Shown here one piece after another: positions 31,304 through 42,790 of a DNA stretch of 64,000 nt. This stretch comes from Salvelinus alpinus (lineage: Eukaryota > Chordata > Actinopteri > Salmoniformes > Salmonidae), in assembly GCF_045679555.1 (NCBI RefSeq), contig NC_092115.1, positions 33,917,596 to 33,981,595 of the forward strand. The letters are read 5' to 3'. Under the pieces are notes generated by a model, which was given only the letters and a program-made list of their open reading frames with translations, did not search any database and was not told where the DNA came from. The translations under genes were made by a program, and so were the position numbers. Position 1 is the stretch's first letter. Every line of letters begins with the position of its first letter.

Positions 31304-31838
31304 CTTGGGGAGAGGAGGAGAGACAGGGTAAGATGAGAGAACACAACAGAGTCTGGAATTCCTCACTGCACAGGGTGTGGTGGTTACATCATGTCTTCAT
31401 GGCATGAGTTATGTAACGAGACAAACGGTTGGAACTGGTGTCATGAGGAGAAATGGCCCGGCGCAGCAGCTGTCATTCTTGAGATTAAAAACATACCTAG
31501 GCTTATCCTTTATTCACATGATGAAACTAGTAAATCTCTAGTTGCCTTTATTCAAATAGTGGTGTAATACACCTGGTCTAAACAACACCACAAATAGGCC
31601 CAAGGGCTGAATATGACGAACCAGGTATCCTATAAAAACTGATGAATTGGTGAATCTGCAGTACACATCCTAAGCAAGACTAGTTTGACCAAATATCCCC
31701 AACACCTACAGTGGTTATCATGTCCTGTTAGGCCGTTACCACGGCACCACCATGGAACAATCTAATCGGAGAGCCTAAAATGACTCTGCTGCTTCCGATT
31801 GCAAGGCAGAAGTGATTTCAGTACAGATTTTCAGTCTG
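31304..31838. other. guk1 upstream intron or leader, no feature seen
   Basis: Starts with the polypyrimidine tract of the first guk1 coding exon (minus strand, CTCTCCTCCTCTCCCCAAG). The promoter and first exon are not recognisable. No other open frame is convincing. Confidence 0.4.
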
Positions 31839-31985
31839 GAATGACTGTTTAAAATCTGCAATATGTAAACTTTTGGACAACCTAAACAAATTAGCATAGA
31901 AATGTGAGATCTCGATCTGTCATTCTCATTGAAAGCAAGCCTAAGAAGCGGTAAAACTGTTCTACGTGCCGATCTCATCATACTC
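31839..31985 (+). repeat. Dispersed repeat, 5' half
   Basis: TGCAATATGTAAACTTTTGG through GATCTGTCATTCTCATTGAA AGCAAGCCTAAGAAGCGG belongs, as I recall it, to a common salmonid repeat. Its 3' half (CTATACTTCCCGTTCTTAAG onward) is at 38875-39040, so two complementary pieces of one family lie 7 kb apart. Confidence 0.4.
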
Positions 31986-32502
31986 GTAATTGTATCCGCT
32001 CTATCACACTTGTTACTCGTAAATCGGAAAACCCAGAAGTGCGCTTTAAATGCCGGTAAAGCCTATACCTCAAGTGCACTATCACTCAGAGGGCATTAGT
32101 ATGTTGCTTCACGCATTCATTAATATGGTCAGTAATGCACAAGGCTGAGTACTTATTTTTACAGTGTAAAGATAGGAATACTAGAGAACATTTTACACTA
32201 CACCTATTCAAACAGAGATATCAGAGGGGGCAGTTATTACACCTTGAGAAGATACAGAAAAGAAATCCTCAACAGTTTGAGCCAAATAAACAAGTTAGGA
32301 CCAAAACAACATTAGAAAATTCCAATGGAAGTCAGGGGGGCTGAACTCTGATATATTACACAGGTACTTAAGGAGTGGGAGAAGGGGTTTGCTAGTTTGT
32401 TCTTAGGTAACGAAAATGTGGCATATTTTGAGGAAGATTTTTTTATAAAGACATTTTCCCTGAGAACTAAAATGGAAATCAATGTTAGAACCCACACGTA
32501 TG

Positions 32503-33853
32503 TACAGTTGAAGTCGGAAGTTTACATACACTTGTTGGAATCATTAAAACTCATTTTCAATCACTCCACAAATTTCTTGTTAACAAACTATAGTTTTGGC
32601 AAGTCGGTTAGGACATCTACTTTGTGCATGACACAAGTAATTTTTCCAACAATTGTTTAGACCGATTATTTCACTGTATCACAATTCCAATGGGTCAGAA
32701 GTTTACATACGCTAAGTTGACTGTGCTTTTAAACAGCTTGGAAAATTCCAGAAAATAAAGTCATGGCTTTAGAAGCTTCTGATAGGCTAATTGACATCAT
32801 TTGAGTCAATTGGAGGTGTACCTGTGGATGTATTTCAAGGCCTACCTTCAAACTCAGTGCCTCTTTGCTTGACATCGTGGGAAAATCTAAATAAATCAGC
32901 CAAGACCTCAGAAAATAAATACAATTGTAGACCTCCACAAGTCTGGTTCATCCTTGGGAGCAATTTCCAAATGCCTGAAGGTACCGCGTTCATCTGTACA
33001 AACAATAGTACGCAAGTATAAACACCATGGGACCACGCAGACGCCATACCGCTCAGGAAGGAGACGCGTTCTGTCTCCTAGAGATGAACGTACTTTGGTG
33101 TGAAAAGTGCAATCAATCCCAGAACAACAGCAAAGGACCTTGTGAAGATGCTGGAGGAAACAGGTACAAAAGTATCTATATCCACAGTAGTCCTATACTG
33201 ACATAGCCTGAAAGGCCGCTCAGCAAGGAAGAAGCCACTTCTCCAAATCCGCCATAAAAAAGCCAGACTACAGTTTGCAACTGCACATGGGGACAAAGAT
33301 TGTACTTTTTGGAGAAATGTCCTCTGGTCTGATAAAACAAATAGAACTGTTTGGTCATAATGACCATCGTTCTTTTTGGAGGAAAAGGGGGGAGGCTTGC
33401 AAGCCGAAGAACACCATCTCAACCGCGAAGCACAGGGGTGGAAACATCATGTTGTGGGGGTGCTTTGCTGCAGGAGGGACTGGTGCACTTCACAAAATAG
33501 ATGGCATCATGAGGAAAGAAAATTATGTGCGAGCAAGGAGGCCTACAAACCTGACTCAGTTACACCAGCTCTGTCAGGAGGAATGGGTCAAAATTCACCT
33601 GAAACATTTGACCCAAGTTAAACAATTTAAAGGCAATACTACCAAATACTAATTGAGTGCATGTAAACTTCTGACCCACTGGGAATGTGATGAAAGAAAT
33701 AAATCACTTTACTATTATTCTGACATTTCACATTCTTAAAATAAAGTGGTGATCCTAACTGATCTAAAACAGGGCATTTTTACTAGGATTAAATGTCAGG
33801 AATTGTGAAAAACTGAGTTTAAATGTATTCGGCTAAGGTGTATTTCAACTGTA
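32503..33853 (+). mobile_element. Sleeping-Beauty-type Tc1 element, internally deleted
   Basis: Outer ends TACAGTTGAAGTCGGAAGTT TACATACACTTG and TAAGGTGTATTTCAACTGTA; inner direct repeats GGGTCAGAAGTTTACATACG (32694) and GTAAACTTCTGACCCACTGGG (33663). This IR/DR layout is that of the salmonid element family from which Sleeping Beauty was reconstructed. Transposase relics: an N-terminal paired-like region (32870-33150) and [13 protein letters not shown] residues near 33310-33340 with damage. 33527-33533 joins AATTATGTG directly to CGAGCAAGG, which deletes the part with the second Asp and the Glu. Dead. Confidence 0.9.
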
Positions 33854-35396
33854 CACACACGAGGAGCTGTCTGTGGCAGAAGTTAAGGTGATTGACGCAG
33901 CAAACAATGGGAAAGCGTTTGGCATTGATGAACTGCCTAATGAAGTTTTAAATCTCCTTAATTAATTGATGTCCTATATGATTTTCTACACATTTGTTTT
34001 GAGTACAGTATACTGCCATCTACCTGGTATAAGTCTATAGTGAATCCCATTCCCAAATCTTCGTAAAAAGACCAGAGTGCCACTGAATTATAGGGGCATA
34101 AGTTTATTGAGTACGGTTTATAAACTATATTCATTCATTCTCAACCAATAGGCTAATGACCTTTTAGGAGAATCAAAACATTCTGGTGGAAGAACAAAAT
34201 GATTTTTTTGTGTGAATCCAGAGCCTGTATAGATCATATCTTCTTGATCTGTACAATAATAAGAAATAGATTACACAAAGACTACTTTTGCATGTTTCAT
34301 TGATTTCGCAAATAGGGACCTTTTAGCCTATAGTTTGTTAAAGACGGGTTGACCTTATCACGCAATCCAGTCTCTTTACAAAGTACCAATTGCTTGTGTG
34401 CGTGTTAATGAATATGGTACAGATTGGTTTCCCACATCCTCGGGTGTAAAACAAGGAGACACCTTATCACCGACTCTGCCATGTTTAGTAATGATTTGGC
34501 AAAAGAAATGCAACAGTTAAATATTGGAGTAAGATATGATGAAATGCTAAGTATCCTTTTACATGCTGATATTATTTTGATGGCAGAAACTGAACAAGAC
34601 CTGAAGAACATGTTATTATGTGCAGTCAATTTGTGTAAAAAAAATAAAATAAGACTCATGATCAACCAGACAAAAACACAGAATGCATTTTAGAAAATCA
34701 GGTACTAAGAGAAGTGTTTTTCAGTTTTTTGGTGTAAACATTGAGTTTACTAGAAATGATAAATATTTGGGTCTTTTGATTGATGAACATCTTCCCTGGC
34801 CGACTCAGCAAATAGAGCTCTTGGGGGAGTTATATGAAGGAAAAAAAAAACCTCAAAGATATTGGTTATGATACGTATTCCAAACGTATTCCAAACTGTT
34901 TCAGACATGCGTGTCTCCTGTTCTGGACTATTTAGCAGGAGTGTGGGGTGCTAAGAGGCATCTCAAAAACGAACATGTCCATAACAGAGCAGTACGTAAC
35001 TTTTTACGTGTCCACAAGTTTGCAACTATACTTGCAATAACTGGAGACATGGGCTGTGAGTTGAGATGGAAGGCGTGTATGGTGAGACTGGAATATGCCA
35101 ACTGCCAGAATAGCTAGCGAAGTTTTTCAAATGGGATCTATCCCATAGGGGGAGCCTGGGCAACTCAAATGTCAGACCTTTTTCAACATTCTGACTGAAC
35201 ATCTGTACAAAAACCAAATAAAGGAAGAAGACATCAATATTATTTTAACTGTTGATACAATATGAAGAAAAAAAATGGGTGGAGGAGATTAATCATAAAC
35301 CCAAATTGAGAACCTTTTGTTTGATTAAGGGTGAATTCGTGTGCGAGAGATACATTATGTATAACCTACTTAAAAGCAAGAGATCGCTATGTGCTC

Positions 35397-35581
35397 AGGT
35401 GAGATCAGGGATTTTGCCTCTGTGTATTGAAACAGGTGAGATCAGGGATATTGCCTCTGCGTATTGAAACAGGTGAGATCAGGGATATTGCCTCTGCGTA
35501 TTGAAACAGGTGAGATCAGGGATATTGCCTCTGCGTATTGAAACAGGTGAGATCAGGGATATTGCCTCTGTGTATTGAAAA
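35397..35581 (+). repeat. Five tandem 37-bp repeats inside the LINE
   Basis: Unit AGGTGAGATCAGGGATATTG followed by CCTCTGCGTATTGAAAC, starts at 35397, 35434, 35471, 35508 and 35545. Copies differ at only one to three positions (ATTTTG in unit 1, CTGTG in units 1 and 5). The unit corresponds to LINE coding for VRSGILPLCIETGE, so it arose by local amplification of the element. There are no spacers, so it is not CRISPR-like. Confidence 0.95.
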
Positions 35582-36423
35582 CAGGTCGGTATAGAGGTGA
35601 AATTGAAGAGGAAAGACTACGTAACTATTGTGACCTTGAAGAAATAGAGAACAAAACCCATTTTACCCTCTATTTCTTCAAGTTACATAGCCCTTTCTAC
35701 CACGATAAACAATTGGTCTTATTCCAGAAAGCACACCAGATATACCTGGCATTGTGTGGCTGAGTGATGAGGAGAAACTGAAATGTTTGTCCATTGTGTA
35801 TTTTCTGTTTGAGGAATATTTAGATAAAACAAGAAGTGCTGCCTATAATTAAATTGTAAAAATATTTAGCGTCTATGTGGTAAATGGTACGTGTGTATAT
35901 AGATTGTGTATATGCTTGTCTCCCATATGAATCTTCTTTGTGCCAGACTGGGTTCAAAAGCCTTCCATTTCATTTTTCTGTATATAGTGATAGTTATTGT
36001 TTGGATAACCTTATTTACTTTTATGTATTGATTTTTACATTTACATTTTTTCACTCTTTATGCGATGCGCAATGCAGAAAACACCGGAGGAATTATCACC
36101 ACGTGAATTTATGTAACGTTTGTGTCAATTAAACCCATAAGGGATGGGTTGCCAATTGGCGATTTGACCCAAAAAAATACAAAATAAAAATCATTCATTC
36201 ACACACATTGCAACCCCGACAGACGACAATGCACAATTTACTTAATTAGTCCTATTCAATTATCAACGAGATAGGCTATTTATTAGCCGGATGCATGGCT
36301 GGCTACATTTATTCCAGACAGAGATTTAGATGAAGGTAGGCTAATTCACTTGACCCATATATTGTTTCACTTGCAAGAGCAACATTCTCGCCTGACATTT
36401 GTAAATCAAGATAAACAATATAC

Positions 36424-36783
36424 TGTAATGACCCGGCTGGGTCATAAAGGGAAAAGAGACGGACTCTAGGTGTGCAGGTCAGAACACAGGTTTATTCATA
36501 AACTGGGCTATTGTTCCGGCCACAACCCACGCCGCTAAATGCCGAACGTACACAATGTTACCCTGTCGAGTTAAGAGTCACTCTCATAGGAACAGATCAA
36601 GGCCCGAACAGAAGAGAGAGAACAATGAGACAGTAATCCCTATTTATGCATTTCCAAATCCCGCGGTATTACCCATCATACCCCCCCAACCTTTCCATCT
36701 GTCCTGACATATTTAACCCCTGCTAGTAGCCATGAGAACCATAACACACCCACAAACACAGAACACAATACCGGGTCGTTACA
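36424..36783 (-). mobile_element. Solo LTR with 4-bp target duplication
   Basis: Starts TGTAATGACCCGG and ends CCGGGTCGTTACA, a 13-bp inverted terminus with one mismatch in the TG...CA form of LTRs. Flanked by ATAC on both sides (36420-36423 and 36784-36787). Internal TTTATTCAT on the plus strand is an AATAAA on the minus strand, so the LTR is probably minus-oriented. No internal region adjoins it. 360 bp. Confidence 0.7.
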
Positions 36784-36787
36784 ATAC

Positions 36788-38874
36788 AATTGTCATTTTC
36801 AGTGGCGACCCATCATGCAGGGCTGGTGGGTTAGAGCCCCACCGGTTTTGAACCCCACCTGTTTAGCTAGGGCCATATAAAACATTGTCACCCGTTTTAT
36901 AATTGTATATATTTTTTGTTGTTGCCCGTTTTGCATGTTATTTTGGCATTAATACGTGTAAAGTAAAAAATAAAATCTTTAAATTAATAAAACGCATACA
37001 AACATGGTCTCTGTTTTCCTTTCTTAAAGGCATCTGCAAAATGCAGGTGTTTCAGCCTAGCTCAGTGCTTTCTGTGGTGGTGCAGCTTCCAGCGGAAAAT
37101 ACGGAGCATAGGGGTTGGTAATGTTCTCTAGTGCCGTGATTGGCTCAGTGTTCTGTCACTCATGGGGACACTACGTCACTGCAAAATCTACAGGAAGAGC
37201 TCGTAAATTCAAGCCCTTTGGGTGCTGCCATAGAGTTACATTAGAAGTGCCCATCCAAGAAGGCTCAAGGTTATGGTCCACAGATAAAATGACATCAAAT
37301 CACGTTAGATCTACCGCAGCTTTGATTGGACAACATACTTTCAAAATCTTAGCTAGCAGTCATCATGAATCAAGTCAACAATCTACTGGAAAATCCTTAT
37401 CTATAATTTCTCTTCATATGACAAAACGTAATGTGCTCATCGGCCATAAACATTACACAACAAGTTGGAAAACACATTCAACAATGAGTGGTTTGGAAGT
37501 CATTTTCCAAGCATAAAAATTTATTGGGCCATCAAAGGTTGAATATTGGCCATGCTGTCAATCCAGAATGACTTCTGCACAGTTAAAAACTGGAGTTCAA
37601 GTGAGTTCAAGACAACTGGAAAGTGGGGAAAAAACAAGATCAGACTGGGAAAATATATTTTGAACGGTCATCCAACTCTATGTCAGGAACCCAGGCCTCT
37701 TTCTAGAGCGCTGACCTGAAGATCACTGGTGTCATGATTCAACATTGTTGTTGTCACCCCCCCCAGAGTTCCCAGTTGCCTGAAAGCACCATAACTTCAG
37801 AGAATGCCAGACTTTGATGAGATTTGCCCACAAAGGACCAATGCACCACCTTCCTGTTCAAGTGAGCACAGCAAGGTGTCCAAAAATGTATTGTATGCTG
37901 CTGCATAAATTATGTAATATGCATACTGTAGCTTAGAAAGTAGATTAATTGAAATGGATTGCCTCTTATCCGCTCGTCGTCCCCTTATGCCACAGTTCGT
38001 ACATCTCAATTGTCAGTAGAAACCACATTTGTTTCGGCAAGTCTGCAATATCAGCTGTTTTTTTTATAAAGGCAGTACATGAGGCTGAATTAACTGTTTC
38101 GCTGCCAGACAAGGCTCCGCTGAAGAAAAAAGCTCTGCTGTTGGGACAACTTTAAGTAGGCCCTAACAGTTTGTGGGCAGTTAGTCCCCGTTATAGTGTA
38201 ATGCATGTATTATTTAGTGCTGTGTCTTGTCTAGTGGCTTTGCTGGCATGTATACAAATTACAATTGGGGTGTTTGCCCCACCAACAATTACATGCTAAA
38301 AATTGCCAATGGTCTTTTATTTCTCCTAATTATATGTCGCTCGGTAAACATGCCTATGCGAGAATAAATAATAATAGCAAGCATCGGCTTTGATCACGAC
38401 AATGACAGACGTCGTCAGGACAGACAAGGTAGGTCTACCAAACAATGTCAAGTAGACAGACAAAAACAACCATATGGCCTCAGCAAAGTCGTCTGGAAAT
38501 AGCTATATTGAACAACAATGACTAGCTACGGATCGTACACGTTAGAAGATGAAATTTGTGCCCTGAGACGAGTGAGTGAAACAGAGCTGCGCGTGTCCGT
38601 ATTGGGAATTGAGAGCAGTTTGTTGTAATCCAATCGTTGCAGCAGGCTCAATCGATACCCCGCCCGTTTCTTTACAGACAGAAGAACTAGCCAATAGTTG
38701 TTTAGAGCACGCAGCTCTTTACACTGTTTGAGTGAGAGCGAGAAATGCTGGCAGCTGAAAATAGTTTTCCGATCAGTTAAATTACAACAAAAATACTCGT
38801 GTCAAAATCTTATTCGGAAAATTCTCCATATCAGTTATGATACTCATTTTGTCCGAGTACTCAGCACAACCCTA
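36788..38874. other. Intergenic, probably an old DNA-transposon remnant, no gene
   Basis: CAGTGGCGACCCATCATGCA GGGCTGGTGGG near 36800 and GCCCCACCAACAATTACATG CTAAAAATTGCCAATGG near 38275-38310 resemble opposite ends of one dispersed repeat. The open frames between them (for example 37115-37516) show no family I recognise. 38330-38874 holds nothing I can name. Confidence 0.25.
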
Positions 38875-39040
38875 ATTTCTATACTTCCCGTTCTTAAGGT
38901 TAGTTTCTGCATATTTTACTTTCGGTTTTGTACACCAGATTCAAACAGCTGAAAATACAAAAAATGTTTTAGTTATGGAAGATAACTAAAACACAGCGGT
39001 TTCGATGGCACAATTACTCTAATCTCTACATAATGACTGC
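38875..39040 (+). repeat. Dispersed repeat, 3' half
   Basis: CTATACTTCCCGTTCTTAAG, then TTTTACTTTCGGTTTTGTAC ACCAGATTCAAACAGCTG. Appears to be the complement in content of the fragment at 31839-31985 (same family, following segment). Confidence 0.4.
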
Positions 39041-39423
39041 CTGTTTAGTCTCAAACTGAAATTAAGCAAACTATTTAGTTGTTAACCATATTGGCTAAAG
39101 TCGCTCTTCCTCCTTACCTTTGGTCACCGTCAGTAGACTTGTGAGTGAGGGAGCTGGGTGAGCAACAGGATGTGTGTGGACAGAATAGGAAGGTGAATTG
39201 AGCAGCACGATTATATGGTGAAGCCTGGGACCAGTCAAATGTGTTTGTGGTGGCAGACTGTATGAACGCACGCGCAAACATAGTGAAACCAAATCGTTAA
39301 TCCCTCCAATCACCTCTCAGTACACAGTTTAAACCCTGGCCATCAGTTTGTGACATACCTGAAAGAAGGCTATCGCTAGGTTGTCTGTAGGCCAGGGGTG
39401 TCAGACGACCCTTGGCCATTATA

Positions 39424-40085
39424 TGAGTGCATTCAGAAAGTATTCAGACCACTTGACCTTTTCCACAATTTGTTACAATACAGCCTTATTCTAAAATTGA
39501 TTAAATAGTTTCCCCCCCTCAATCTACACACTAACAAAGTGAGAACAGTTTTAGACATTTTTGCAAATGTATATAAAATAAACTGGAATATCACATTTAC
39601 ATAAGTATTCAGACCCTTTACTCAGTACTTTGTTGAAGCACCTTTGGCAGCGATTACAGCCTCAGGTCTGACGCTACAAGCCTGGCACACCTGTATTTGG
39701 GGAGTTTCTCCCATTCTTCTCTGCAGATCCTCTCAAACTGTCAGGTTGGATGGGGAGTGTCGCTGCACAACTATTTTCAGGTGTCTCCAGAGATGTTCGA
39801 TCGGGTTCTAGTCCCTGCCGCTGAAAAACATCCCCCACAGCCTGATACCAGCACCATGCTTCACCGTAGGGATGGTGCCAGGTTAACTCCAGACGTGATG
39901 CTTGGCATTCAGGCCAAAGAGTTCAATCTTGGTTTCATCAACTCCAAGCGGACTGTCATGTGCCTTTTACTGAGAAGTGGCTTCCGTCTGGCCACTCTAC
40001 TAGAAAGGCCTGATTGATGGAGTGCTGCAGAGGTGGTTGTCCTTCTGGAAGGTTCTCCCATCTCCACAGAGGAACTATAGAGCTC
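39424..40085 (-). mobile_element. Tc1-like element, truncated
   Basis: Left end GTGCATTCAGAAAGTATTCA GACCACTTGACC, the same family as 2135-3356 and 8244-9752. The complementary strand holds transposase C-terminal relics near 39690-39800 and the region around KHHVW/GGG near 39840-39910. Sequence identity stops at CTCTAT near 40085, where a LINE 3' end begins, so the right half is missing. Confidence 0.75.
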
Positions 40086-41640
40086 TATCAAATCAAATTG
40101 TATTAGTCACATGCGCCGAATACAACTTGAGTAGACCTTAGTGAAATGCATACTTACAAGCCCCTAACCAACAATGCAGTTTAAAAAAATCAGAATAAGA
40201 AATAAAAGGAACAAGTAATTAAAGAGCAGCAGTAAAATAACAATAGCGAGACTATATACACAGGGGTACCGGTACAGAGTCAATGTGCGGGGGCACCGGT
40301 TAGTCGAGTTAATATGTACATGTAGGTAGAGTTATTAAAGTGACTATGCATAGATAGAGTAGCAGCAGTTTGTGTGTGTGTGTGGGGGGGGGGGGGGGGG
40401 GGCAATGCAAACAGTCTGGGTAGCCATTTTATTAGATGTTCAGGAGTCTTATGGCTTGGGGGTAGAAGCTGTTTAGAAGCCTCTTGGACACAGACTTGGC
40501 ACTCCGGTACCGCTTGCCATGTGGTAACGGAGAGAACCGTCTATGACTTGGGTGACTGGAGTCTGACAATTTTTAGGGCCTTCCTCTGACACCGCCTGGT
40601 ATAGAAGTCCTGGATGGCAGGAAGCTTGGCCCCAGTGATGTACTGGGCCCTACACACTACCCTATGTAGTGCCTTGCGGTCAAAGGCCGAGCAGTTGCCA
40701 TAGCAGGCAGTGGTTCAACCAGTCAGGATGCTCTCAATGGTGCAGCTTTAGAACCTTTTGAGGATGAGGACCCATGCCAAATCTTTTCAGTCTCCTGAGT
40801 GGGAATATGTTTTATCGTGCCCTCTTCACGACTGTCTTGGTGTGCTTGGACCATGTTAGTTTGTTGGTGATGAGAGCTTCAAGTTCCTTGGTGTCCACAA
40901 CCTGCTCCGTAGATGAGAATGGTGGAGTGCTCGGTCCTCCTTTTCCTGTAGTCCACAATCATCTCCTTTGTCTTGATCATGTTGAGGGAGAGGTTGTTGT
41001 CCTGGCACCACACAGCCAGGTCTCTGACCTCCTCCATATAGGCTGTCTTGTTGTTGATCAAGCCAACCACTGTTGTGTCATCAGCAAACTTGATGGTGTT
41101 GGAGTCGTTCGTGCCTGGCCTTGGAGTCGTGAAGTCATGAGTGAGCAGGGAGTACAGGAGGGGACTGAGCACGCACCCCTGAGGGTCCCCCGTGTTTAGG
41201 ATCAGCGTGGTGGATGTGTTGTTACCTACCCTTACCACCTGGGGGTGGCCTGTCAGGAATTCCAGGATCCAGTTGTAGAGGGAGGTGTTTAGTCCCAGGA
41301 TCCTTAGCTTATTGATGAGCTTTGAGGGCACTATGGTGTTGAACGCTGAGCTGTAGTCATGAACAGCATTCTCACATTGGTGTTCCTTTTGTCCAGGTGT
41401 GAAAGGGCAGTGTGGAGTGCAATAGAGATTGCATCATCTGTGGATCTGTTAGGGCGGTATGCAAATTGGAGTGGGTCTAGGGTTTCTGGGATAATGGTGT
41501 TGATGTGAGCCATGACCAGCCTTTCAAAGCACTTCATGGCTACAGACGTGAGTGCTACGGGTCAGTAGTCATTTAGGCAGGTTACCTTAGTGTTCTTGGG
41601 CACAGGGACTATGGTGGTCTGCTTAAAAGGATCGGCATCC
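40086..41640 (-). repeat. LINE of the L2/Rex type, minus strand, 5' truncated
   Basis: The minus strand reads reverse transcriptase in two frames: 41537-41331 [20 protein letters not shown] and [13 protein letters not shown]; 41331-40879 [34 protein letters not shown] and the catalytic FADDTTVVG. The 3' tail at 40086-40150 ends CAAATCAAATTG (complement), with the GCATGTGACTAATAC-type terminal motif shared with 59400-59480. A single frameshift near 41331 breaks the RT. 5' truncation is usual for LINE copies. Confidence 0.75.
40372..40402. repeat. GT run joined to poly-G
   Basis: TGTGTGTGTGTG followed directly by about 19 G, inside the minus-strand LINE 3' region. Low-complexity; on the minus strand it is poly-C. 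Length is likely unstable. Confidence 0.9.
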
Positions 41641-42790
41641 CGTCAACGGGACAGTTGTAAAGTCATGCAGCGCGTTGTCAAGATCGCAGATTTTAGAGAA
41701 ACAAATGTCGGTACATATAAGTCTCTTATATCGGCTGAAAGCTTAAATTCTTGTTAATATAACGGCACTGTCCAATTTACAGTAGCTACTACTGCAAAAA
41801 AATGCCATGCTTTTGTTTGAGAGCTCCTAACAAAACACTTTCACCGCGATGAATTTATCAAACCTAACTCTGAAGGTGAAATGTGTACTTACATTCTGAA
41901 ATCTTGCTCTGATTTATCACCCAAAAGGGTCCCAGAGATAACATGAAGTGTCGTTTTGTTAGATAAAATCCTTATTAATTTCCTAAAAAAAGGTCCATAT
42001 AGCATGCACGATCGATTTTGTATTTCCACTCGTTCAATTTGCAATGAGAGTAATCTGTGAACATCTCACCCTAAACTTTGTTTCAACGAGTCAAATCACA
42101 TTCGCATCTATTCCTGCTGAGATCCTAGAAGGTAACAAAACTTCATTATATCATTAGGGGTCTAGTATATCCTATAGGACACCATATTTGGTCAGAGAGC
42201 GACGCCTTCATGGCATGCCGATGACGCGGGCGGCCATCACTTGAATGACTATCTGTCAAATCAGCACCAATCGGGGTCAAACAAAGCTAGCTAGATAGCC
42301 AATGAGCTGGGCTTTACGGGAGTATCCGGAAACCATGTATATGTCGTAAAAAGTAGCTTCTAACCTTGTACGACAGCATGCCCTTTCATTTTGGACAAAA
42401 ATAATAAGGATATTCAGAGTTATGAAAACGGGTTATTTTGCAAATGTTGAACTTATATGGCTACTAATACTTGGAAAGCTGAATCAAGAAGTCCAAGTAA
42501 AACAGATTTGACGATATTCTTGCAGAAAAATTTAATATGAATACGAATGTTTCCTTCACAATTTGCCCAAATGTACCTGGGGACTTCACACTAAAAGTCT
42601 TGAGGATCAGTCATACACCAAGTTATCCATCTGAAACTTTTGCACTGCTGCCATCTTGTGGACAACCAGAGAGATGGCTATAGCAGTGATCTTTCTCGTC
42701 TACACTGCATTTCTGATCAATTTGATGTTATTTTAAAATGTACAACAACAAAAAATCTGCTTTTCTAAGTGACTCCAAAAATAAACGGTA
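41641..42790 (-). repeat. Dispersed repeat, class uncertain
   Basis: AAATTCTTGTTAATATAACG GCACTGTCCAATTTACAGTA near 41750 is the reverse complement of sequence at 17514-17565. The rest is non-coding, AT-rich and repeat-like (for example TCCCAGAGATAACATGAAGT, CTGCTGCCATCTTGTGGAC). Ends are not recognised. Confidence 0.4.

Larger units (their letters stand above)
32110..36190 (+). repeat. LINE (non-LTR retrotransposon) remnant, split by a Tc1-family element
   Basis: Plus-strand degraded ORF2. Before the insertion, 32135-32344 resembles the linker between endonuclease and reverse transcriptase. After it come NNGKAFGIDELPNEVLN (RT block 1) at about 33905, NYRGISLLSTVYKLYS-like at about 34090, HADIILMAETEQDLKNML (the YADD box with one Asp lost) at about 34560, YLAGVWGAKRHL at about 34925, LRTFCLIKGEFVCERYIMYN at about 35300 and a CDLEEIENKTHF end at about 35625. 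There are many stops. The end near 36190 is approximate. Confidence 0.65.

Noticed and set aside
31062..31346. N-terminally extended guanylate kinase starting [11 protein letters not shown]
   Set aside because: The extra residues translate the pyrimidine-rich splice acceptor; the conserved protein starts at MAGPRP.
35397..35581. CRISPR-like array
   Set aside because: The five 37-bp units are directly adjacent with no spacers, and the context is a vertebrate LINE.
40774..41199. 141-codon plus-strand frame
   Set aside because: Complement of the LINE reverse transcriptase, which reads FADD on the minus strand.
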